64,000 nucleotides of DNA from Ampelomyces quisqualis (GCA_018398575.1 JAGTXZ010000010.1:1302001-1366000); one strand, 5' to 3'; positions 11,820 to 22,240 are shown, numbered from the stretch's first letter. Numbers and translations: made by a program. The notes: a model not told the origin generated them from the letters alone.

Positions 11820-12951
11820 ACGAGACGTGTGTTGATAACATTGATAATTTAGAACATGCTAGTTGGCGTGACTTTGTTTCGAAGGTCGCGCTTTGAGGCG
11901 CTGCAAGCACCGTACCGTAGCGAAGTGTACATGTTTAGGTCTCCGATATTGTAATGCCAAGGAATTCTCCAAACTAGACGGCATTCTCGCGGGCTTGCAT
12001 ACGTAGTTGAGCTTGTAAATACGGGCAAAGGTCGAGGTAAGTTCAACAGTTCCCACCCATCCATCATTACGCATACGTGCTAGTATGTAGTCTGCGGTAA
12101 GCAGCGACGCGCGTTTAAAGCGGCAATCAAATCACCTCTCTACGTTGTTGTTTTTTTCCTTCGCGGAACCCCTTTGTTGTTGTTGAGGGAGCCAAAAAAA
12201 ATTGTTGGGCCAAGTGTGTGTTGGGACATGAACTCGTCACCTCGTGTAGACTACTGTGTGACCCACCTACCTACCTAACTTTCATATCGGAAGCAAGCGG
12301 GGAGGATTGCCATGTGCATTTATTGCATTCATGAGTGGAAGTACGTCTGCTTGAAATGCACTGCGGGTAGAGGGCTTGAGGAATGGGTACGAGGTTGCAA
12401 ATGGCTTTTGGTGGTGCACTTGTCTTTTTCGGTTTAGGTGTTGGTTGACAAGGGCTGGGAGTTCATCCATGTACCACGCGATCATGCTGAAGGGAAAATC
12501 AGAATTACCTTGGCGCACTGAGAAAGCGAGATTGCGACTGTTTAGGTGGTTACGCGGTTGATTGGTCAGGAGCATGCTGCGGCCTCGAATTAATTGCCTA
12601 ATTAGGACAGCTCGCAAGTAGTGTTTGTATAACAGGCGCGTTGGGTAACATGATCTATCAACCACGGATTTCGAGCAGAAATTATTGATAATGTTTCTTT
12701 GAACGATGGTTTCGATCAGGGTCTCCTTTGCAAAGCCAACGATGAGCATTACCGCACAGGCTCAACCCCTTCGCAAGGACTTCTGCCGACAACAGCAATT
12801 CATCTTGTCCAACACAGCGGAGTGTCCTGGCGAAGGGTATCTTCATATTGCTTAGTGTAAGGAGATGCTATGTGTGAGACTGAATAGCGCTCGTCAGACC
12901 GATCAGTACAGCAGTGATTGAGATATATACATCCAAGCACTCTTCATTCAA
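11820..12951. other. Intergenic, no gene seen
   Basis: A 1.1 kb spacer between the FAS2 stop and the monooxygenase start, both on the plus strand. It holds the FAS2 3' UTR and the monooxygenase promoter. It has several T and A runs, and no open frame here resembles a known family. Confidence 0.6.
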
Positions 12952-14370
12952 ATGCAATTACCGTCAAATTCTCTCATGGACGACTACTCCGACATGTCCA
13001 AACCCCCTCCTATACCGTTCAAAAACCACTCCTCCCTCCCAATAGCAATCATAGGCGGTGGCCTCTGCGGTCTCGCCCTCGCCATCGGCCTCGTCAAACA
13101 TAACATCAACGTACACATCTACGAATCAGCGCCCGCATTTTCTGAGATTGGTGCAGGCGTCGCATTTGCACTCAACGCGATCTCCGCGCTGCAACTTATT
13201 GATCCACGGCTGTTGGAAGGGTATAAACTGCACGCGACCTTCAACGAGGACAGGGAGCGCGATGCAACATTTTACAGTATGCGCTGGGGCGTAGACGGGA
13301 AGAATGGCGAGAAAATGGGAGATTGGGGCTGGGATTTATCCGATAAATGGTTCGGTGACAAAACAAGGAGCTTGGGAGTGAGGACGAGAAGTTGTATCCA
13401 CCGCGCAAAACTCCTAGAACAACTCGTCGCCCTACTCCCGCCGGAAACAACGACTTTCAACAAATCCTTCTCCCACGCAATCGACCGTCCTGACGATATG
13501 ATCCGACTCTTCTTCGCAGACGGATCGAGCGCGCTGTGCTCCGCTCTCCTGGGCTGCGACGGTATCAAGAGCAAAGTCCGCGCGCGCGTGTGTCCAGACG
13601 TCAAACCAACGTACGCACGAGAAATAGCCTACCGCGCCGTCGTGCCGCGGACAAACGCAATCGCAGCGCTGGGCGCAGACGCCGTTCTAAACGGATCGCT
13701 CTGGTGCGGGTATGGAGCGTACATGATCAGCTACCCGATTGCGCACGGCGCATGCATCAACATGGTTGGCATCCGCTTCGATGCAAACGCCAGCTCCTGG
13801 CCGGAGAATCGCGAGTCGACGCTCCCTGTCCCAGAGGGAGAGATTGAAGAACAGTTTCACGCTTGGTTCACTCCGCTTGTCCATCTGTTTGTTCAACACC
13901 GTTTACCGTCCAAATGGGCCCTGCATGTCCTTGCTCACTCCTCCCCTTATTTCAATGGCAAAACTTGCATCCTTGGCGACGCTGCGCACGCTACTGTCCC
14001 GCATCTCGGCGCAGGCGCGGGAATGGCCATGGAAGACGCGTATATTCTGTCTGAACTCATCGCTAGCGTTGGAGACGTTACGCACGTCGAGAAAGCGTTT
14101 AGGGCGTATGATATGATCCGGAGGCCGCGGACCCAGGAGTGTGTGAGGAGAAGCGTGGAGGCGAGTGTAGGGTATGGGTTCAGGGGAAAGGAGGGGGAGA
14201 ATGTGAAGGGGGGATTGGAGCGGAGTTTTAGGTTTTTGTGGGGGTTAGATTTGGTGGGGGAGTTGGAGATTGCAAGGAAATTGTTGGAAACGGGGATAGA
14301 GGAATGTTTGAGGGGAGGTGAGAAGCAGATGGCAGGGGATCAGGGAAGAGGAAACGGTGAGTGGCTTTGA
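12952..14370 (+). CDS. FAD-dependent monooxygenase, salicylate hydroxylase-like
   Basis: Single-exon gene for 472 residues of the class A flavoprotein hydroxylase family (FAD_binding_3), which use NAD(P)H and O2 to hydroxylate aromatic or related substrates. A Rossmann GGGLCG motif is at residues 35-40 and the second FAD motif, GDAAHATVPHLGAGAGMAMED, starts at about 342. The DG motif CDGIKSK is also visible. The first ATG (12952) is taken; a second in-frame ATG at 12976 would also spare the fold. No signal peptide or membrane anchor is evident, so a soluble cytosolic enzyme is likely. Substrate cannot be told from sequence; neighbours give no pathway, as the FAS genes upstream and the SRR1-like gene downstream are unrelated. 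Confidence 0.9.
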   Translation: MQLPSNSLMDDYSDMSKPPPIPFKNHSSLPIAIIGGGLCGLALAIGLVKHNINVHIYESAPAFSEIGAGVAFALNAISALQLIDPRLLEGYKLHATFNEDRERDATFYSMRWGVDGKNGEKMGDWGWDLSDKWFGDKTRSLGVRTRSCIHRAKLLEQLVALLPPETTTFNKSFSHAIDRPDDMIRLFFADGSSALCSALLGCDGIKSKVRARVCPDVKPTYAREIAYRAVVPRTNAIAALGADAVLNGSLWCGYGAYMISYPIAHGACINMVGIRFDANASSWPENRESTLPVPEGEIEEQFHAWFTPLVHLFVQHRLPSKWALHVLAHSSPYFNGKTCILGDAAHATVPHLGAGAGMAMEDAYILSELIASVGDVTHVEKAFRAYDMIRRPRTQECVRRSVEASVGYGFRGKEGENVKGGLERSFRFLWGLDLVGELEIARKLLETGIEECLRGGEKQMAGDQGRGNGEWL

Positions 14371-15745
14371 CACTGCGCTGTCTTGGCTTGCTTTGCAAAA
14401 GAGCGTCACCCTTGTTCTACGCATTGATTATATTTATTATCGTTGCCCCCGGTTGCTTAATCGCTTAGAGCTTTGTACAGGAATTCTCTGCACTCTAGTG
14501 AGCTGTTCCATCTCCGTGATGCTACTACATCACGTCAAGTGCATCTACTGCGTTCCGCAGTGCATATGTGTCTTGATATGATTATTACTTCCTCTTGGTT
14601 TACATGAAACCGGATTGCCAATATTTGTTTCTGCTCTACTTATTTTCGAACGGTCATTGCGCCGTTAGTTGCACGCCGACTTCCGTGCTTGGTTCTTGGT
14701 GCTTTTACCCAGTACTTCCGTCACCACCAGAGTTCATCTCCTTGGGTAGTTCTACACCGCAACTTTTTATAATTACAAACAGGCAAAGACACCATCCGTA
14801 CTCGGCGTATCAACTAGTTTCAAGGCAAAATAGTGGCATTTCTAACACCGGCATCACTGGTGAATTCAAGTCCGACTCCGCGTGCTGGCAGGTCGAAGAG
14901 GGGCGGGAACATTACGGTTCCGTGTTGGTCTTTGGTTGTTTTTTTATTAGCACGTTGGATCTGGTGTACATGGATGGGAAAAGGAACTGAGTTGAATCTG
15001 TATGATAGGGATACGTTTTATCACGCGAAGAGTAAGAGGTGGTATACGCATAGGTAATTAAGTAAAAAGTTTTTGGCGCATGAGTAGGCGAATCTTTAGG
15101 GACTGGTGGAGTAGGATGAGGCGCTGAGATGCATGTAGATGGCGTAGCATTTCTGAGGGGACAAAGTGATGCACTGTGTAATTAGATTTTGTGACTTCAG
15201 CTGGCCTCACTTTTCCTGTGTGTATGCCACATGGTTTCTTAACGGGATAATTCTTGGTGTAGTAATACAGGAATGTATGACTTGGACGCTAAGTAAAGAT
15301 TGTGACCGAAGGTCTTCTATGTTGAGTATCAAATGTGTAGGAGCTTATGAGTATTCCTGCACTACACCTCCTCTAGTCTGAGCATATGCTACGTTCACGT
15401 GTCACAGTCAGGCATTACCTCAAGATTGATTGTTATGCTCTGACATCTGGCTATGGTGAGTCTTCTGGTTGGAGCTCTCAGGGCGCGAAGTGGTTCGTTT
15501 CGAACCATGTCATTTGTTGGTGACACTAACACTGGAGCGCCCTTTGATGCGTAAGTCTCTCTTTTGAGCAAGAGACAAGTCAGTGTGTGAGTGTTTGAAA
15601 CCAGAACGATGTAGAAATTGGTGAGGTCGTCGAAGTATAAAAGCCAGTCAATCCATGTTGTCCAAGGGAACAACATCTTCTTAACCATATATTGCGCTCA
15701 AAACCAAAATTTGAACCACGAAGAATTAGCTTGTCACGAATCAGT
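14371..15745. other. Intergenic, no gene seen
   Basis: A 1.4 kb AT-richer spacer. Open frames are short, lack family resemblance and show no credible splice structure. It presumably holds the promoter of the SRR1-like gene. I saw no repeats or RNA genes in it. Confidence 0.5.
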
Positions 15746-16798
15746 ATGGTCAAAGCTATGACGAAAGTAGAGGTGGATGTGTTGAAGGAAACGTTCAAGA
15801 AGCAACTGTTCAAAAAGGAATATATTGCGTATGGGATCGAATGTGAAAAAAAGCTCAATCAACCGCCGTATGAGACTGTTGTCAAAACATTTGACGGGTA
15901 TGGTAACGAGCATAGCATACCAGCAAAGGGGCCTGGCAAGATTGTACGTCACGTCAGCTATCATCAGGCTGTCCATTCGGCGCAGGAACAACCAGCATCA
16001 GATCCAGGATTTAAGGGCATGCTGTCCAGAGTTACTGATGCTCCGCCGCCGACAGCGCCCCACAATTGTTGTTTGTATAATGGAAGAAAAGAAGAGTACG
16101 AAAAGTTCACCGAGAATTGGCTACAGTCTTCGTTCTACCAACCATTCTTCGACCGCGTGGAAGAGAAGGTCCGCAGAATGACAGAAGTTAAGTCCGTGGC
16201 TTGCTTTGGTTTGGGTAGGCTGATGAAAGACATGGATTTGCCGGGAAGTCACATCATTACTAACTACTTGCAACACATGGTTGCTCTTAAAATCCGCAAC
16301 CTGATTGAGAAAGTGCAAAAAGGCGAAGTGACGGGGAACATTCCCATCTACACCCAGGACCCAGCATACTGCACCAATTGCAAGTCCATCCTCGAAAAGG
16401 AGCTCGGATTTCAGGTCATGGAAAGCAACTCAGGGTATCTCAAGGTGGACGCCAACAGCTTCGTCATAACATGCGCCCCTGCAGCTCCCGTGCGCCAGAT
16501 CATTGGAGATCTCACCAAAGACTCTATAGGGCCTGCAGGTATGCTGTGTCAGCCTATCGACGGTGACGGAGTCGAAACCGCTGAGAACATTGTCGATATG
16601 GAATCTCCCAGTATTGAACAGTTTGCATTGCACGCTCATAAGAACGGGATGAAGATAGTGTTTCGTAATGACCCTAGCAGCGATAGCAGCGACGAAGAGG
16701 GTGACATGCGGAACACTGTCTTCTATAATGAAAGATATCCATCCGTTTTTGGGTCAATCTTCCCGGATTTTGCGCTTTATTTTAAGAAAAAACCATAG
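15746..16798 (+). CDS. SRR1-like domain protein
   Basis: A 350-residue protein with the SRR1-like fold (named after Arabidopsis SENSITIVITY TO RED LIGHT REDUCED 1). The domain begins with ACFGLGRL at about residue 152, continues through a YTQDPAYC segment and ELGFQVME, and ends near FVITCAPAAPVRQIIGDL. The C-terminal part is acidic (DSSDEEGD). The open frame extends upstream to a TTG at 15692, but the first ATG is at 15746 (AGTATGG, fair context); a second ATG follows 12 bases later. Such proteins occur as multi-copy families in dothideomycetes, with no established biochemical role. The gene borders a gene-poor AT-rich stretch, which would suit a lineage-variable accessory gene (inference). 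Confidence 0.75.
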   Translation: MVKAMTKVEVDVLKETFKKQLFKKEYIAYGIECEKKLNQPPYETVVKTFDGYGNEHSIPAKGPGKIVRHVSYHQAVHSAQEQPASDPGFKGMLSRVTDAPPPTAPHNCCLYNGRKEEYEKFTENWLQSSFYQPFFDRVEEKVRRMTEVKSVACFGLGRLMKDMDLPGSHIITNYLQHMVALKIRNLIEKVQKGEVTGNIPIYTQDPAYCTNCKSILEKELGFQVMESNSGYLKVDANSFVITCAPAAPVRQIIGDLTKDSIGPAGMLCQPIDGDGVETAENIVDMESPSIEQFALHAHKNGMKIVFRNDPSSDSSDEEGDMRNTVFYNERYPSVFGSIFPDFALYFKKKP

Positions 16799-18247
16799 AT
16801 TTACATAGTATCACTATGAAGAATAGCATATCTTACTTCTCCTTTCATTTACGATGCGTATGTTTCAGACTCGCAGTAAAAACATCTCACCACTGCCCAA
16901 AGCAGCCAAAAATTGCATGTAGTGCCAAGAATTATGCATATTTAAATAAATTTGACTCGAGGGTACCAATCTATGGTACCTCAGTGCTCCGTACACGAGG
17001 CACCTCGGCGAAGAGAACGCTTTTCACTTTTGTGTTGCGAAATTTTGACGAATAAAAGGACCGCAACACACGGGTGACATACAAAAGTGCCAATCTACCT
17101 TGGTACATGTCAGATCAGAAGCAGGATTAACTACAGAAGTAGTACAGAGCTATATATTGCTCGATTTGAGATGGGTACTTCATATTTGCAAAGCAGACCA
17201 ATACTTCGGAGCAATCATAGGCTTTCCATAACTTATAAGGAATACACCCTTCAACCACTGCGGTACAGATGCGGTGTATAATACCCCGCTTAGACTTAAG
17301 TAAAAAAAAACCGCAGAATTCTCCCTACAAACACCACTACAGCGTGTGTATTTACACAGTCTAGGTAAATTTACACAGGTAAACAGGTATATGATCTACT
17401 TTTTCTTGTGCACAGAGTAAGTCTTTTAACTTTGTTATTTCTCCTTCTTCTTCTTCTTCTCCTTCTTCTCCTTCTTCTCCTTCTTCTCCTTCTTCTCCTT
17501 CTTCTCCTTCTCCGTCTCTACTTCTAACTCCCTAATAGCTCCTCTATGTTAGCCTGCGCAAGTTTTATCAGTATCCTCGCGCAGGGTTTAAAAGAGAGAG
17601 AAAGAGAAAAGGTAGAACATTAAGAGAGATAGGGAGGGGTTGAGAACAAGCAAAAAAAAGCTTAGCAATTAATACAAAGATCTTACGTACTAACAAAAAT
17701 AGGAAGTTAAAATCACTGCGCTAGTGTAAAAAACACTGGAACTGTGTAAATTCTCTCTACATACAATGTAAAAGAGTAAATTTTCACAAGACTGCAGTGT
17801 ATATCCACACCGCGCCAGGTCTTTAACAACGCGTTTGTACCTCAGTGAACATTTACCAGGTCCATTTGGCTACTACTACCGTGATACCACAAGTTGCCTC
17901 AATTTGCAGCTGGAGCCCTTTTGGCATTCTACTTTTGTTGTTCGGTGATTTTGCTATTCACATCAGCCTCTTCACCTCATACAAACATGCTACTACAGAA
18001 GGATTAGGATATGGAGTTTCCATGAAGATCTCCCATTTAAGTTTAGTGCCTTGGCACCGCCTGCCTGTAGATAGCTCGAGCCGTCTTACCATGAGACTCG
18101 CAACTCTAATACAATCTCACGATACAGCATGCTTTTGCTGTACGTTTGGGCCTCAGAACATAGCACATGCTGCGTGCCCTTGATTGATCAACACCCTAGT
18201 TAGACATATAAAAGTCTGTTAGTTCGTAAACGTTACTGAAGCAGAGC
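16799..18247. other. AT-rich gene-poor region
   Basis: No recognisable gene. The stretch has long A and T runs, recurrent ATTTACACAG/CTGTGTAAAT words in both orientations on either side of the CTT-rich microsatellite, and local palindromes such as the GGTACC pair near 16966-16980. This looks like decayed repeat DNA, but I could not assign it to a transposon family. Confidence 0.5.
17441..17512 (+). repeat. Polypyrimidine microsatellite (CTTCTTCTC-type)
   Basis: About 72 bases of pure C/T on the plus strand built from TTC and TTCTTCTCC units, with the 9-base form repeated about six times. It is strongly strand-asymmetric (all purines on the minus strand) and sits inside AT-rich non-coding DNA. 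Confidence 0.9.
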
Positions 18248-18303
18248 CTGCGCAGCAGCAATCAATAGTCCTTAATTGTAACACATGTAGGTATGCTATT
18301 TGT

Positions 18304-18336
18304 TAAGGCACTGCCTTGACGAGCGGAGTCCGCTCA
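18304..18336. repeat. Two adjacent short palindromes
   Basis: AAGGCACTGCCTT (6-bp arms) is followed within a few bases by GAGCGGAGTCCGCTC (7-bp arms), each with a single central base. Both lie just inside the left end of the MITE-like element, as subterminal structures would. Confidence 0.6.
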
Positions 18337-18337
18337 A

Positions 18338-18490
18338 ATGAATATAATAACTCTATCAGTGCCTCTATTTCTATTAGTGTCGCTACCTCTATTAGTAACT
18401 CTAACTCTATTAGTAACTCTATCTCTATTAGTGACTCTATCTATATTAGCAACTCTATCGTGGTTAGTAAAAATATTAGTGTTTCTCTAA
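18338..18490 (+). repeat. Tandem TCTATTAGTxxC repeat
   Basis: About ten degenerate units related to CTCTATTAGTGA/AACTCTAT run through this stretch with a 12-18 base period. They fill much of the MITE-like element. The same bases give an open Ser/Ile/Asn-rich frame, which is a by-product of the repeat, not evidence of a protein. Confidence 0.75.
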
Positions 18491-18663
18491 CATCTCTTAG
18501 CGGTTGGTATACAGTTTTGATGTTCCGCCGACGTTGCTATCACGTGATGACAACACTTTTTCAGCCAATAGGAGCGCAGTTCTACTGACCAATCAACGCG
18601 TCCGCTCCAAACGCCATACAACTGTCAGTGACAATGTAATGGACCATAATTGCTGCTGCGCAG

Positions 18664-19881
18664 CAATGACTAGAGAAATGCTGCCATTGTAGAAGGCCAT
18701 AAAGCTAGCGACCTAATTCCAAGTCAAACGTTCGTAACAACACCTTTTTTGAGTTCAGACAAGATTAGCATGGCTATCGATCGCATCCTCGGGCACTAAT
18801 CAGGACTCTCAACATGTTTATAGGTTGGAAAAAGGCGTTTGGGATGGTAGATGTATTGTTTGATAAAGGCGAAAGACATTCAACGAAGAGAATTAGACAT
18901 TAGGCTAGGTATTTATATCAACTACTTCTCAATTAGCCATCCTTCGCCACGTTCTAGTTTTATTTCGCCTACACACGAAAAAAAAAATTCATTAAGAGCT
19001 GATTGCCATGCAGCGTTGTACTGCGTGGTGAAAGAACCTAGTAACCTCATCAGTAGTGTACCGAGAAAGTTAACCACACAGCGTCTACAAAGTTTGTACA
19101 TGGCTTATATACAACAAAATTTCTGAGGTTCGACGCAAAATGTATTATCCAGCCGAATATCCTTTGCCTAGATAAATTAGCAATGTTGCGCCAGTCAGTT
19201 CATGGAACGTGTACACGACAGGATAGTCCCGGCAAGATCTGTTCGCGGAGAAGATAGATTTTGCGCCCGAGAGCGTACATGGCGAGACTCACGCACTTGA
19301 TGACGCCTGAAAGCTATATAGTTTGTAGTCTCAATCGGGGCACAGGAGCGGAGAGAAGTTCCTCGGCGTGTGCTGGGAGTGCGGGAGCGAGGTCGTAACG
19401 TGGACGACGGAAAAAAGCCGTGAAAAGTGCGGGAAATGCGTTGAGTGGAGTGAAGTAAATGATGCGGGGAAGGTTTTGTGGAGGAGGCTTGGACTGGTTA
19501 AATTGTGTGGTGGTAAGTATTGTGAGAGGCAATGTGGGATTTGTGGGTGGGCGGTGTGTTGAAGATGGGTCTCCTGTTGGATCTGAATAGACTGGAGACA
19601 TGATAATCATAGATGGAAGTCACTGTTCGATGAATGCAGTCACTATACTTAATTTTCAGTCTCTAGCTCGTGATATCCATCGCTGCTCCATCCACGAGTG
19701 AAAGCCACCGCAACCAGACTGACCGCTTTGCTTTGCTTTCCTTTCACCACAACATCAGCTAAACCCGCGCGTGAGTCAGCAATCATCCCAAGCCCGCCTA
19801 ACTGCCTCACATCAACGACCGCAACTTTCCCTTCAACTATCCTTACAACTCTCGCCCGCGCCAAGTCTTTCCACGACCACC
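18664..19881. other. Intergenic, mostly without recognisable genes
   Basis: Right flank of the inverted-repeat element up to the acidic-tail gene. The only coding-like signal is the small Cys-rich frame at 19279-19562, described separately. The last 200 bases are C/A-rich and pyrimidine-rich and probably form the promoter and leader of the gene starting at 19882. Confidence 0.45.
19279..19562 (+). pseudogene. Possible small Cys-rich gene, broken or mis-spliced
   Basis: An ATG at 19279 opens a short frame (MARLTHLMTPESYIVCS). A second, overlapping frame from about 19329 to the TGA at 19560-19562 encodes nine cysteines in a zinc-ribbon-like spacing (CWEC, then CGKC, then a CERQCGIC cluster). 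The two frames differ by one register, so an intact product needs a frameshift or unseen splice. I do not recognise the family. The Cys pairing is suggestive, but a chance frame cannot be excluded. Confidence 0.25.
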
Positions 19882-21216
19882 ATGCCACTCCTCCGCGACC
19901 CACCGCCCGCCTCAGTACTCTTCACGCCCGATGAGCTGCTATCATACACTCGCTGGCGCTCGATCCACGGCCATGAGACCGAAGCAGCCCCCCTCGTGCC
20001 CACGGCGATTGAATACGCCGAATTCCAGATCTGGCACGCCAGACAATCCGAATCACCAAGCTCCTCATCCCCGCTCCCCCGCGGAACAAAATGTGTCCAC
20101 CGCCCCCAGCCCGGAGGATCCTGTCCGCCGTGTACACTTTCGATGCACAACGCGCTCGTGTCCGCACTGTACGACAAATGGGGAGTGCTGGGCGGACCAT
20201 GGCGAACAGGGAGGCTGGACACTTTGGCCGCGCAGACGAAATACAACGATACGAGTCGCGCATGGCACGCGGCGAAACTAGCGCTCGTGAGAGACGTGGG
20301 TGTGTGGGAGGGGATTTGCGCGAAAGCGGTAGAAAGAGGAGAAGGAGATGATGACGAAGTATGCGGTGCGAAAAAAGCGGTAGACGAGTATGAAAAGAGC
20401 ATAACTTTCCCCGCAAAAACAACTCTTTTCGCGACGGCGCCACAGCGTCTGCCCGCGCGTTCGCGCCGCTCGTTGTCTTTCACGCCGGATACACCGCCTA
20501 CGACGCGGCACCGGCCGCAAGGACTCTGGTCGCGCGGCGTGGCGACGCACGATGCGAACTCGCCGAATGCGTGTCCTAGCGCGGATGGGTGGGAGGATAC
20601 GTCGCATTTCAACTCGTGGCAATATACCATCTCGCAGTGTCGGATTCTCCTGGTGTACTATCCCAACGCCTCGTCTACGCTTCTTCGCTATAGGGACCTC
20701 AATGAATTTCCTAATCGTGGCTTGGATAATCCTGCCGTTGTGCGCTTGATCGCTCTTCTTAACACGCAGCTTTTCAACTTACCCCCGGCTGAAGCGACGA
20801 ATACGCTGCAATATCTTCGCACAAATTCGGATACGTGGCTGGTGTGGGTTGGGGATGGAGAGATAGCTGGGAGTGAAGAGGAAGAGGCGTTCAATAACTT
20901 TGAGAAGATTGGGGGACTATTGGGGAGTCAGGTGCAGGGGTGGGCGAGGAGGATAGGGGATATTGGGGATGAGGAGTGGGCTTGTAGGAATCTTGGGAAG
21001 CATGGGGTTGGGGAAGAGGAAGAGGAGACTGAATATGTGGACGAAGAAACGGAACCAGATAGTGATGATTGTGATGAGATGTCTTTGGCGTCGGAGAAAG
21101 ATGAAGTCGACGTCGAGATGAGCGATTTGGAGTACGAAGAGGATGAATCAGATCCTGATGAGGCTGGGGATGACGTGTTGGCAGATGTGGGGGATCTTGA
21201 GGATCATGGTGAGTAG
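19882..21216 (+). CDS. Uncharacterised acidic-tail protein, paralogue of 29192-30193
   Basis: A 444-residue protein of unknown function. The ATG at 19882 sits in a strong context (CCACCATGCC); the open frame also extends upstream from a non-ATG codon. Near the N-terminus is the signature FT-x6-Y-x-RW...L-x-PTA-x2-Y-x2-F-x2-W (residues 14-51), then CVH...CPPC (71-84) that may bind metal, a helical segment, and a basic FTPDTPPTTRHRP motif. A unique middle block (YTISQCRILLVYYPN onward) is missing from the paralogue. The last 80 residues are very rich in Asp/Glu. The same order of motifs is found in the gene at 29192-30193. No signal peptide or membrane segment. A GTGAGT near the stop could mark an unannotated 3' intron. 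Confidence 0.75.
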   Translation: MPLLRDPPPASVLFTPDELLSYTRWRSIHGHETEAAPLVPTAIEYAEFQIWHARQSESPSSSSPLPRGTKCVHRPQPGGSCPPCTLSMHNALVSALYDKWGVLGGPWRTGRLDTLAAQTKYNDTSRAWHAAKLALVRDVGVWEGICAKAVERGEGDDDEVCGAKKAVDEYEKSITFPAKTTLFATAPQRLPARSRRSLSFTPDTPPTTRHRPQGLWSRGVATHDANSPNACPSADGWEDTSHFNSWQYTISQCRILLVYYPNASSTLLRYRDLNEFPNRGLDNPAVVRLIALLNTQLFNLPPAEATNTLQYLRTNSDTWLVWVGDGEIAGSEEEEAFNNFEKIGGLLGSQVQGWARRIGDIGDEEWACRNLGKHGVGEEEEETEYVDEETEPDSDDCDEMSLASEKDEVDVEMSDLEYEEDESDPDEAGDDVLADVGDLEDHGE

Positions 21217-21411
21217 GTTAGGAATGGATTAGAAATTGATCGAAGTCAGAGCATGACCTGAGCTGAGCGCCTAGAAATGGGCAAAGCATACCAAAAGTGT
21301 GCAGAGAATGAGGTGCAATATGATGATAGGGTATGCCAAATGTACGTAGCTAGTGTCAACTATAATCGCAAACGCAAACGCGGGAGGAAATCGGAGGGTG
21401 GGGGTTTCTAA

Positions 21412-22240
21412 TTACATGACGATGCAGCACGAGTTTTGTTTTTTGGCCTGGCCGCTGTTAGAAAAACACCTAGACATTTTACAGACTCGGCTTACCTGTG
21501 TATAGAACATCTTGCTCTGCGCGCTTAGCCCATCACTCTTGGCGACCAAATCATCAATCTTCTCGCCCCGCTCCAACACGCTCTGGATGGTCTCGTGCAG
21601 CGTGATCTTGGTCTCGTCCAGTTCCTTTTGAATTTTGGCGATGCTGTCCGCCTGTTGGGGGTCCTGGTACTTGTTGAGGAACTCCTTGAGCTCGGGCATC
21701 TGCAGCTTGGGGCTGGCTTTGGTCGAGGAAGCGTAGGCGGTGCGTGGGTATTTCGAGGTGAAGGCGTCGACCATCTTGGACAGCAGCGAGTGGGCGACGA
21801 GCTTGGGGTACTCGAGGTCGGTGATGACGATGCCGCAGACGCCGGCCGAGTGGGCATAGCAGTGGACCATGTGGCCTGGCAGATCTGCAACGTCGAGTTA
21901 GCCGTGCACGCGAGACTGTGCGGGGTCACGGGTGTGGCCGCCGACCTTCGTCCAGCACATCCTTGCGCTGATCCGGCTTCATGCGCTGTGCGATTGTCTC
22001 GCCGCTAAAGGTCATCTGGCAGCGTCGTCAGTTTCGTCGCCTCGGCCTCAGGAACAGGCGGCAGGGCGCACAATCTGAGTGATGGCTCCGTGGGTGAAGC
22101 GGTTGTATGAGGAGAGGTTGCGCTCACACGCCAGCTCGATGGCGGGCGGCGTGTCGTTCTTCACGATCTGTACTTGCAGTCAGCGCCTGGTTGCAGAGCG
22201 GCGGTGAAGCAGGCCTCACACCAACGTAGACGACCTTCAT
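21412..22240 (-). CDS. YKT6: R-SNARE Ykt6
   Basis: Longin-type R-SNARE acting in ER-Golgi, intra-Golgi, vacuolar and autophagosome fusion. Five exons: 22220-22240, 22072-22167, 21946-22015, 21496-21884, 21412-21447 (203 residues). The longin domain starts MKVVYVGIVKND and includes VHCYAHSAGVCGIVITD. The SNARE motif follows, with the zero-layer arginine in SVLERGEKID. The C-terminus is CCIVM: Cys199 for palmitoylation and Cys200 of the CaaX box for farnesylation, as known for the family. The last intron (48 nt, GTAAGC...GGCCAG) is stop-free and in frame; splicing it restores the usual FYTQAKKQ junction. Divergent from SLH1 over a short promoter. Confidence 0.96.

Larger units (their letters stand above)
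18248..18663. mobile_element. MITE-like element with terminal inverted repeats
   Basis: CTGCGCAGCAGCAAT at 18248-18262 recurs as its exact reverse complement at 18649-18663. The similarity continues inward for about 20 more bases with small changes (AATAGTCC-TTA against TATGGTCCATTA). The 416-bp interval has no transposase. It encloses an 18-bp-type tandem repeat and two small perfect palindromes. Size, terminal inverted repeats and lack of coding capacity fit a non-autonomous DNA element. I could not find a clean target-site duplication, so family and exact ends are uncertain. Confidence 0.5.

Noticed and set aside
12952..16798. Secondary-metabolite cluster around the FAD monooxygenase and FAS genes
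   Set aside because: No polyketide synthase, NRPS, P450, transporter or pathway regulator is adjacent, and the FAS pair looks like the housekeeping one.
17441..18490. CRISPR-like array
   Set aside because: The tandem units have no unique spacers, and the sequence is clearly fungal nuclear DNA.
18316..18588. Ser/Ile-rich 90-residue protein
   Set aside because: The residue pattern is a direct consequence of the tandem TCTATTAGT-type repeat in the MITE-like element.
19833..20630. 265-codon antisense frame over the acidic-tail gene
   Set aside because: Fully overlaps a better-supported gene, is Ser/Cys/Arg-rich as expected of an antisense reading, and has no recognisable domain.
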